Position numbers and translations under genes: made by a program
The notes under the pieces: generated by a model
What the model was told of the DNA's origin: nothing
What the model saw: the letters and a program-made list of their open reading frames with translations, nothing else
Databases searched by the model: none
DNA from: Halanaerobiales bacterium
Lineage (GTDB): Bacteria > Bacillota_F > Halanaerobiia > DY22613
Direction of reading: 5' to 3'
Length of the DNA: 5,160 nucleotides
Assembly (NCBI GenBank): GCA_023128035.1
Contig: JAGMES010000250.1
Location: 1 to 5,160, forward strand
Shown here: positions 1-5,160 of the stretch, in pieces
How positions within the stretch are numbered: position 1 is the stretch's first letter
How the letters are laid out: every line of letters starts with the position of its first letter

Positions 1-47
1 ATTAAAAACAATTCCCACCACTTATAGAAGTGGGGGTCTTAACTCAA
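1..47 (+). mobile_element. Probable right end of an IS200/IS605-type (TnpB) element
   Basis: Seen: an imperfect hairpin at 15-36. The left arm is CC-A-CCACTT, the loop is ATAG (24-27), and the right arm is AAGTGG-G-GG, with one A/G mismatch. It is followed by a short tail ending in TCAA at 44-47. Known: IS200/IS605 elements end in subterminal hairpins rather than inverted repeats. Their right end is cleaved just 3' of a short tetra- or pentanucleotide (TCAA in IS608), and it also encodes the 3' scaffold of the TnpB omega RNA, whose guide is the flanking DNA. Inference: the element body lies upstream of the window and its right boundary is near 47. No transposase coding sequence is visible here. 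The hairpin lacks a T tract, which argues against a plain terminator. Orientation and exact end are uncertain. Confidence 0.5.
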
Positions 48-132
48 AAGATCAATTACTTCTCAAAATCTACTAGCATATTATTCTCGATGGGAAGATT
101 TTAAAGCAGTAAAAAAAGCAAACAGAAAAATT
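43..132 (+). other. In-frame upstream extension of the HEPN-like gene (likely truncated 5' coding sequence)
   Basis: After the in-frame TAA at 40-42, the frame of the 133-573 gene stays open through 43-132. It contains no ATG, GTG or TTG codon. The translation includes YYSRWEDFKAVKKANRK directly before the first Met. This resembles the first helix expected in HEPN proteins just before the conserved LGG/AGY-x3-E-C-hydrophobic-K helix. The codons therefore look like genuine former coding sequence whose start codon was lost, most simply because the IS-like end at 1-47 sits there. If translation now restarts at 133 or 139, there is no Shine-Dalgarno sequence ahead of either codon. Confidence 0.55.
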
Positions 133-573
133 ATGTGTATGCATCTAGGGGGTATTATAATTGAATGTTTGCTTAAGAGTTATATTGTAAAAAAGTACAA
201 AATTAAGAAAATAAAAGATTTAAATTACTGGTATGATATAGAATCAGTGGATGAACTTATGAATTTATCTAACGTTACAGGTAATATATATAAGGAAAAG
301 AAGACACTTAAGAATCCTAAACATGATTTTGTCAAGGCTTTAAAGCAATTAAATCAATATGATACAATGTCTGATGAAATGACTGATAAACTTGATTTTA
401 TTAATAATCCATTAGGAGAAGATAAGAATACATTTATAGACTTAAGATATATCCATGAAGATGATATGTCAGAAAATGAATTTACTAAATGGTTTCAAGA
501 TTTTATAGCCTTGAGGAATTGGCTCGAGAATCATCAATACATTATTGAGGAGGTGTCTGGTGGGGATGAATGA
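133..573 (+). CDS. HEPN-like domain protein, probably 5'-truncated
   Basis: This is a small soluble, mostly helical protein of 146 residues from the first Met, with no signal peptide or membrane segment. Seen: an N-terminal helix with HLGGIIIECLLK (residues 4-15), which matches the conserved helix of HEPN proteins (commonly [AH]-x2-[AG]-G-[YI]-x3-E-C-x-[LI]-K). Further on are DLRY (residues 103-106), a motif common in one HEPN class, and a last helix with R128-N129-x4-H134, which fits the R-x4-6-H ribonuclease signature. Known: HEPN proteins are often RNA-cleaving effectors in toxin-antitoxin, Abi and other conflict systems. Some are non-catalytic or pair with nucleotidyltransferases. The gene overlaps the start of the downstream ATPase gene, so the two are probably co-translated. 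The open frame extends upstream to 43 without a start codon, and no ribosome site precedes 133, so the product is likely missing its N-terminus. The fold call is moderate in confidence and the catalytic motif could be coincidental. Confidence 0.65.
   Translation: MCMHLGGIIIECLLKSYIVKKYKIKKIKDLNYWYDIESVDELMNLSNVTGNIYKEKKTLKNPKHDFVKALKQLNQYDTMSDEMTDKLDFINNPLGEDKNTFIDLRYIHEDDMSENEFTKWFQDFIALRNWLENHQYIIEEVSGGDE
547..555 (+). promoter_or_regulatory. Strong ribosome binding site inside the HEPN-like gene, for the KGGVGR ATPase
   Basis: GAGGAGGTG lies within the last codons of the HEPN-like gene and matches the anti-Shine-Dalgarno sequence over AGGAGGTG. The AGGAGG core ends 6 bases before an in-frame GTG at 560 and 12 bases before the ATG at 566. 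It rules out the longer TTG start at 545, which overlaps the site itself. Its position means upstream ribosomes terminating at 573 can re-initiate, so the two genes are likely translationally coupled. Confidence 0.75.
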
Positions 574-1855
574 TTATAGAAATAAACTTAAAAAATACAA
601 TGAGTTTATACTAAAGTTAGAAAAATGCTTTCAGACAAATGACTATGAGTGGGTTGATGTTTATACAACCCCTTCAGGCAGAGTAGATATTACCATTGTA
701 AGTGATAAATTTTTAAATAGAAATGAATCGACAGCATATATAGAACAATGTTTTAAAGATATTGATAATTATTATAGAAGAGGTTTTTCGAATTTTTATA
801 CAGTTGAAGATGCTGAAATGCTAGAAATTGAGAAACCAGAAAAAAAGCAGACTAAAAATCCTACATGGGAGAACGCTGCACTAAATTATTTAAATCAGGA
901 AACAAATGAAATATGTGAAGACCCGAAACATTCTTCGAAAGTCATATCTTTTTATTCATATAAAGGTGGGGTTGGAAGGACAGTTGCATTAATTCAAGTT
1001 GCTTATCTTTTAGCTAAAAAAGGAAAAAAGGTCCTTTTGATTGATTTAGATATTGAAGCTCCTAGCCTTTTTGATATTTTCAGAGAAAAAATAGATGTAA
1101 AATATGGCTTGGTAGATTATTTATATGAACAGATGATGGTTACTGATGCAAAAGATAGGAAGTTAGATATATCTGATATTTTTACAGATATTAAATTTGA
1201 TGAAACTTTAAAAGGAAATTTATATGTAGTACCTTCAGGATTATTATCACCTGAGTATGTCTATAAACTCAAACAATTACAGCCAAATTTTGTTTCACAA
1301 AAAGATTATTTAAATGATTTAATTGTAGAGTTTGAAAAAAACCTCAACTTAGATATTGTTTTAATCGATTCAAGAACAGGGTTAAATGATTGGGGTGCTT
1401 TTTCGCTCATGAATGTTGCAGATGATATTATTTTCTTTGCATATCCCAATCAAGAAAACGTGCAGGGTTTACAATTGGTAGTGGATTTGATGAAAGGTAA
1501 TGGATGTAAGAATCTAACAATGGCATTTTCAAGGATAGATCCTGATGGAATTGAGAAAGCAAAGGAATTATTTGAAAAACTTCAATTAGAGCAGGAGTTT
1601 ATTTCAATTTTATATAATCCACGTATAGCTACAGCTGATCAATATCCAATAATTGAAGCTTTAGATGAATATAAAGAATTAGCTGATTTTATCTTGGAGG
1701 ATGAAAATAGAGAGAGAAATAAGTTTTACTTAAATACAAATAAAAGCTTCTTAAAAAGGATTAAAAGTATTCAAATTGAAAACGTTATTACTGAGCTTGA
1801 AGAAAAAGTTCATCAGGATAATGTGTGGTTTATCGTAGGAGAAAAAAAATACTAG
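566..1855 (+). CDS. KGGVGR-variant ParA/MinD-like P-loop ATPase, C-terminally interrupted
   Basis: This encodes a cytoplasmic ATPase of the SIMIBI (ParA/MinD/CbiA) type, 429 residues from ATG 566. GTG 560 is equally possible and better spaced from the ribosome site. Seen: an N-terminal domain of about 88 residues that I do not recognise, a charged linker, then the ATPase core. The core has SYKGGVGRT (131-139), where Arg replaces the usual P-loop Lys while the deviant Lys133 is kept. Next come the A' motif LLIDLDIEAP (157-166) and Walker B DIVLIDSRTG (263-272), with the ID-SRTG signature of KGGVGR-type ATPases. Known: this variant family occurs in signalling and conflict gene clusters. Oddity: the frame ends at GEKKY just after an A8 run (1842-1849), exactly where a second P-loop NTPase domain should begin. 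The downstream ORFs 1825-2397 and 2405-2779 read as that domain in other frames. The KGGVGR domain itself is intact and might still be produced. Defence function is inferred. Confidence 0.85.
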   Translation: MNDYRNKLKKYNEFILKLEKCFQTNDYEWVDVYTTPSGRVDITIVSDKFLNRNESTAYIEQCFKDIDNYYRRGFSNFYTVEDAEMLEIEKPEKKQTKNPTWENAALNYLNQETNEICEDPKHSSKVISFYSYKGGVGRTVALIQVAYLLAKKGKKVLLIDLDIEAPSLFDIFREKIDVKYGLVDYLYEQMMVTDAKDRKLDISDIFTDIKFDETLKGNLYVVPSGLLSPEYVYKLKQLQPNFVSQKDYLNDLIVEFEKNLNLDIVLIDSRTGLNDWGAFSLMNVADDIIFFAYPNQENVQGLQLVVDLMKGNGCKNLTMAFSRIDPDGIEKAKELFEKLQLEQEFISILYNPRIATADQYPIIEALDEYKELADFILEDENRERNKFYLNTNKSFLKRIKSIQIENVITELEEKVHQDNVWFIVGEKKY

Positions 1856-2397
1856 AACACCGGATAACATATTTTTTGCTAAATAGTAGTAGATATAGTG
1901 CAATTATAGATAGAAATAATGGTAAAAAAATTGGTTTTTTGTTCATTCCTAAGTTGCATATTATGGGTAATAGAATTAAAGAATTAAAAAATTATTTAAA
2001 AGATCATGTTCCTGAAAATTGGGCAAAGGTATGGATTGGATATTTTCTCTATCTTTTAAGCACTGTTGAGTCAGAAGAAATTAAAGGGATTTCTGAACTT
2101 AAAGGTAAATCATTAGAGAAATGTATAAATTATATTGATGAAACCGAAGATATGGATTTAATTAATATTATAAAAAAAGCAACTACAACTGAAAAAATAT
2201 TTTTGTCTAATTTACAAAAAAAAGATGTATCTAAACCAATTCAACGTAAAATTATTTTGGTGATACAGGAATTTGAATTTCTTTGGGATTATCTTTTACC
2301 TAATAAAAATGGTTTGTTAGGTTTATTTGAAAGTATTTCATTTTTAAGAAAAAATAATTTAGATAATATAAATGTAAAAATATTTTTTATGTTATAA
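1825..2397 (+). pseudogene. Frame-shifted first part of the ATPase's second NTPase domain
   Basis: The ORF is 190 codons from GTG 1825, with only a weak AGGA six bases upstream, and it overlaps the end of the KGGVGR ATPase gene in the -1 frame. Seen: directly after the frame change comes ITYFLLN (14-20), which would follow a Walker A Gly-Lys-Thr, then VPENWAKVWIGYFLYLLS, a Trp-rich helix. IILVIQEFEFLWDYL resembles a Walker B strand (hhhhD-E) but has Gln148 in place of Asp. LGLFESISFLRKNN and NVKIFF follow, as expected of the next helix and strand in STAND/KAP-like or Sll1717-like P-loop NTPases (family placement tentative). No intact G-x4-G-K-[ST] is present in any frame. The ORF ends at a TAA created just after a T6 run at 2383-2388. 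It is best read as the middle of one original fused protein. An independent small protein is possible but poorly supported. Confidence 0.65.
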
Positions 2398-2404
2398 AAA
2401 CGAA

Positions 2405-2779
2405 TTGAAAGATTATATTTATGCTATCGCTAGTAGCAATAATGATTCCACTTTTGAGGAATCACTGAAAAGGTATGAGATAATAACAATGGAAGAAAAA
2501 ATTTTTATTGATGACAATTGGGATGAAGAACAATTTGTTTTTAAAAATGAAGACTTGTTAAATCTTTTCTGGGGCAAACGAGCAACACCAGGTAAATATT
2601 CAAAACTAATGATTGACTGGTTTTTTGAAAAATTACAAGAAACAAGAGAAGTAAATCCCATTAAAGTATTGGATATACTTAAGATGGCGATTGATTATCA
2701 AATTGAGAAAGGTATTGAAGAAAATCAGGATCGCTTAATTAGTTTAGAAAGTTTGGAGTACGCATTTAAAGATAATTAG
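2405..2779 (+). pseudogene. Frame-shifted C-terminal part of the ATPase's second NTPase domain
   Basis: The ORF is 124 codons from a TTG at 2405, with no Shine-Dalgarno sequence before it or before the internal ATG at 2489. Its frame is open upstream into the end of the previous ORF. Removing one T from the T6 run at 2383-2388 joins them as NVKIF-LCYKNELKDYIYAI without a stop. Seen: an acidic segment IDDNWDEEQFVFKNEDLLN, then LFWGKRATPGKYSKLMIDWF and a helical end SLESLEYAF. The pattern W-[DS]-x-[ED]-[ED] followed by LL-x-L-[LF]-W-x-[KR]-R and IDWFF is what I would expect in the C-terminal part of a STAND-like or Sll1717-like ATPase module. That assignment is from memory of the family, not from a search. 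The gene ends 9 bases before the terminator hairpin, so it is the last of the cassette. Confidence 0.65.
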
Positions 2780-2788
2780 AATTCATCG

Positions 2789-2820
2789 GAGGTATTGCCA
2801 TTCACGGCAATACCTCTTTT
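2789..2820 (+). terminator. Rho-independent terminator closing the HEPN/ATPase cassette
   Basis: An 11-bp perfect stem GAGGTATTGCC / GGCAATACCTC with the 6-base loop ATTCAC (2800-2805) is followed at once by TTTT. It begins 9 bases after the TAG at 2777-2779. The T tract is on the + strand side only, so it acts on transcription from the cassette and separates it from the beta-propeller gene. Confidence 0.87.
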
Positions 2821-2913
2821 AACATTAAAAACATATTTCCTATCAACATCGAAACATATAAAGGAGATTCCACCTTTAAAGTAGAATTATATAAACAGGT
2901 ACGAAATACATAA
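2821..2913 (+). other. Short coding-like remnant in the intergenic gap
   Basis: The 120-base gap between the terminator and the next gene contains a frame that reads FPINIETYKGDSTFKVELYK and ends at TAA 2911-2913. It has no start codon or ribosome site, and the terminator hairpin lies directly before it. The alternating hydrophobic/polar pattern looks like the beta-rich tail of a protein. It could be the degraded 3' end of an earlier gene, or chance. I do not recognise the family. No clear -35/-10 pair is visible in the gap. Confidence 0.25.
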
Positions 2914-2924
2914 AATTCCAATAC

Positions 2925-2931
2925 AAAGGTG
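2925..2931 (+). promoter_or_regulatory. Ribosome binding site deciding the GTG start at 2941
   Basis: AAAGGTG is placed 9 bases ahead of GTG 2941. The codons that follow encode a typical signal peptide (MKKSRF then a hydrophobic core), which supports this non-ATG start over later ATG codons inside the mature protein. Confidence 0.7.
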
Positions 2932-2940
2932 TGAATAACG

Positions 2941-5118
2941 GTGAAAAAGAGTCGATTTATTTTTTGGTTAATTAATATATGTCTTTTGTTAAATTTAGTT
3001 ATATGGTCTGGATTAGCGCTTGCTACAGAAGCATTCTCTGACCAGACTTATCAAATCTCGTATTTTGCATCAGATCCGATACAGTATGGGCTTATGGTTT
3101 TTGATCCTGTGACTGAAAGCAGACAGTTAATTACAAATGAGATCGGTGAATATTATCAGTTTTCTCTTGATGGACGGTATCTTGCTTTTCTTCAGAACAA
3201 TTACGATCAAGTTCAAGGTCATTCTAATTCTTTAAGCCTTTGGGTCAAGGATTTGCAAACTGGGGAAGAAAGGGTCATAGAATCTGATTTTGATAGGCAA
3301 GGAAATCTGGATGCGATATTTGATTGGTTAGTGACGGGAGAATTGGCATTGATTCAGAGTTTGGATGATAATTCACGAAAGGTCAAAATTTATACACCCG
3401 ATGGGAATTTAAGTTGGACTAATCTTAAAGAGGATCAGTATATTTCACATAATACTAAATATATTCTTTTGTTAGATTCTGAAAATGCAATGATGAAAAT
3501 GATAAATGTTGAAAGTCATAATTATCATGTTTATGATAGATTATCTTTAGATGAGAGATTTATTAATGCTAGTCTAAGCCCAAATGGGAATTATTTTTGC
3601 TATCAAAGTGGGGAAAAGATCAAAATGTTTCACTTAAAATTAGAGGAAAATGATCTAACTCATTTTATTGAGATAAGCTTAGAAGGAGATAGGAAATTAG
3701 AGTTTGGTTGGTCTCCTGATGAAAAATACTTGATTTATCAAGATCAGCAAGAGTTGGAGGATGAAAATTCATCTCAATTGAATGTAATTCACATCCAGAC
3801 AGGAGTTAAAATTTTTACAGTAAATTCGAAAGAAAAACTAAATTATTCGTGGAGTGGAGACGGAAAACAGTTAGTTTATAGCCAATATTGGGAAGGTTGG
3901 AACCTGGCTATTTGGTATCCAGATCAACATAATTCTGTCGTTGTCCAATCAGGATTAGGCACCCAACCAGTACCTGTTTATCACCCTTTAACACATACGT
4001 TTATCTATCAAGATGTTAGAAATCATTGGCCCAGAGTCTACAGTTATGATGTAGATCAAAATGTGTTGAGCGTTATCTTTAAGGGACCGATGTGGGTGGT
4101 CTGGAGCAATATTAACTGGGTTCCCGTAATTCCACAAAAACAGTTTCAACCTAAAAATGTTCTATACTGGGCTGGATGGAGTGAAGTAAATGATATTCAG
4201 TATTTATTTCTTCTAGATCAGAACTCTGGTAAAGAGTATCATTCACTATTAAAATGGGCACCTACACACCGGACTTTACTCTTTAAAAAAGATGAACAAA
4301 CGGTGGCATTGATTGATGAAAGTAGAAACTCACATATAGTTTATTCAGGCTCAAAGATTGGAGAACCATTTTGGAATGAAGATGGTAGTTATATCAGTTT
4401 TGTAGATTTGTGTGCAGATAAGGGAGAAAAAGAACTGATATTATATCATATTTTTAAAAAACAAACTGGAAAATATCTATTGGAAGGAGAAAGACTAGAA
4501 GAAATTCAATGGATGAATGAAAAAATATGGTTCTTTGATGGAAATGTAAAAAGTTATGGAGTAATGAATAATGAATGGAAGATTATTGATGAATGGAAAG
4601 ATAATTGGCTATCTTTACCTAGAGTAGAAAGATCTTCTCAAAGTGATGAATCACTTTGGCAGATTGGAGGAAATTTATGGCTAAGAACGGGAGACGAGAA
4701 ATATAAGGTGATAACCCGACTTAGTGAACATTCTGCTGATGGGTGGAAGATGACATGGAATGGCTTTGGAAGATGGTCAGTAGATGATCAAAAAATAATT
4801 TATAATCGTCATCTATCCCGTAAGAATCTGGATGGTTTTGAAGAGAAATGGGAGATAGGGATGGTTAATAAAACTGATTTTACTAGTCAATATCTTTCAG
4901 ATGGAAAAGATCCTCAGTGGTTAGATCATTTTCGTTTTATTTTCTTGAAAGATGGTAATTTACATTTGGCTAATCTGGTTACTAGCCAGATCATTGGGTT
5001 TAATACTCCTATCCTTACAGAACTTGCCTTTTTGATAAGCTATGACGGAACAATGATTGCGGTGATAGCTGAAGATCAAGAAAAAAGAGTTGGACTATAT
5101 TTCTATAATATAAAATGA
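2941..5118 (+). CDS. Exported PD40/TolB-like beta-propeller protein
   Basis: This encodes 725 residues from GTG. Seen: a signal peptide with basic n-region MKKSR, a hydrophobic core at about 6-25, and a likely signal peptidase I site after ALA (26-28) or TEA (29-31). No lipobox Cys sits at the cleavage site and there is no C-terminal LPxTG or membrane anchor, so the product is probably released or loosely wall-associated. The rest is rich in Trp/Tyr/Asp beta-strands. It carries repeated blade motifs of the form W/S-x-x-D/N-G-x-x-hydrophobic-x-hydrophobic at SLDGRYLAFL (75), SPNGNYFCYQ (213), WSPDEKYLIY (257), WSGDGKQLVY (304), WNEDGSYISF (478), WSVDDQKIIY (612) and SYDGTMIAVI (700). Known: PD40/TolB-type and DPP-IV N-terminal-type propellers mostly bind proteins or ligands. 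No hydrolase or peptidase domain follows, so it is likely a stand-alone propeller, perhaps two in tandem given the length. Substrate and role are unknown. The cassette terminator lies upstream, so it is likely transcribed separately. Confidence 0.88.
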   Translation: MKKSRFIFWLINICLLLNLVIWSGLALATEAFSDQTYQISYFASDPIQYGLMVFDPVTESRQLITNEIGEYYQFSLDGRYLAFLQNNYDQVQGHSNSLSLWVKDLQTGEERVIESDFDRQGNLDAIFDWLVTGELALIQSLDDNSRKVKIYTPDGNLSWTNLKEDQYISHNTKYILLLDSENAMMKMINVESHNYHVYDRLSLDERFINASLSPNGNYFCYQSGEKIKMFHLKLEENDLTHFIEISLEGDRKLEFGWSPDEKYLIYQDQQELEDENSSQLNVIHIQTGVKIFTVNSKEKLNYSWSGDGKQLVYSQYWEGWNLAIWYPDQHNSVVVQSGLGTQPVPVYHPLTHTFIYQDVRNHWPRVYSYDVDQNVLSVIFKGPMWVVWSNINWVPVIPQKQFQPKNVLYWAGWSEVNDIQYLFLLDQNSGKEYHSLLKWAPTHRTLLFKKDEQTVALIDESRNSHIVYSGSKIGEPFWNEDGSYISFVDLCADKGEKELILYHIFKKQTGKYLLEGERLEEIQWMNEKIWFFDGNVKSYGVMNNEWKIIDEWKDNWLSLPRVERSSQSDESLWQIGGNLWLRTGDEKYKVITRLSEHSADGWKMTWNGFGRWSVDDQKIIYNRHLSRKNLDGFEEKWEIGMVNKTDFTSQYLSDGKDPQWLDHFRFIFLKDGNLHLANLVTSQIIGFNTPILTELAFLISYDGTMIAVIAEDQEKRVGLYFYNIK

Positions 5119-5160
5119 TTAGCTCACAAAAAGTATTTAGTCGCACTCAAATGCCATAGA
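5119..5160. other. Downstream flank with no recognised feature
   Basis: These are the 42 bases after the propeller gene's TGA. No hairpin with a T tract, ribosome site or open start is visible, and the next feature is beyond the window. Confidence 0.5.

Noticed and set aside
15..40. Hairpin read as a rho-independent terminator
   Set aside because: There is no T tract after the stem (TCTTAACTC), and the shape and trailing TCAA fit an IS200/IS605 end better.
56..84. Possible promoter (TTACTT, 17-base gap, TATTAT) ahead of the HEPN-like gene
   Set aside because: The -35 box matches consensus poorly and such pairs are expected by chance in AT-rich DNA; the stretch is also probable former coding sequence.
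545..565. TTG 545 as the start of the KGGVGR ATPase
   Set aside because: The strong Shine-Dalgarno at 547-555 lies within this extension, so initiation must be downstream at GTG 560 or ATG 566.
2419..2661. 80-codon ORF on the minus strand
   Set aside because: It lies antisense to the coherent C-terminal NTPase fragment, has no ribosome site, and its translation is Ser-rich low-complexity typical of a shadow ORF.
2868..2896. Possible promoter ahead of the beta-propeller gene (TTCCAC ... ATAAAC)
   Set aside because: Both boxes are weak matches; no convincing -35 exists, so no call was made.
1..5160. CRISPR array, tRNA, rRNA or riboswitch
   Set aside because: No regularly spaced direct repeats, no tRNA-like cloverleaf segments, and no recognisable riboswitch core were seen.

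Overview
This window is AT-rich DNA with Shine-Dalgarno-led GTG/ATG starts, long A and T runs and a compact hairpin terminator. This suggests a low-GC Bacillota (Firmicutes) chromosome, perhaps a clostridial or bacilloid anaerobe; nothing here fixes a genus. All genes lie on the + strand.

Region 1 (1-47) is a hairpin plus a short tail that looks like the right end of an IS200/IS605-type (TnpB-bearing) element. The rest of that element would lie outside the window. Region 2 (about 43-2779) is a tightly packed accessory cassette. It starts with a small HEPN-like protein whose reading frame continues upstream of its first ATG and runs into the element, so its 5' end looks truncated. A ParA/MinD-like ATPase with the variant P-loop KGGVGR overlaps it by 8-14 bases behind a strong ribosome site. 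Two further out-of-phase ORFs, 1825-2397 and 2405-2779, read best as the broken second NTPase domain of the same ATPase. The first break falls on an A8 run where a Walker A motif is expected. The second is healed by removing one T from a T6 run. An 11-bp perfect hairpin terminator closes the cassette at 2789-2820.

Region 3 (2821-2940) is an intergenic stretch holding a short coding-like remnant and a good ribosome site. Region 4 (2941-5118) is an intact gene for a 725-residue exported protein with a signal peptide and repeated PD40/TolB-like beta-propeller blades. It appears unrelated to the cassette. The last 42 bases hold nothing I can identify.

Interpretation: HEPN plus a signalling-type KGGVGR ATPase with an appended second NTPase domain has the shape of a toxin/effector plus NTPase-sensor conflict (phage-defence-like) module. 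Here it appears to be decaying: 5' loss next to an IS end, two frame breaks, and degenerate Walker A and B motifs in the second domain. The defence role is an inference from domain content, not something the sequence proves.
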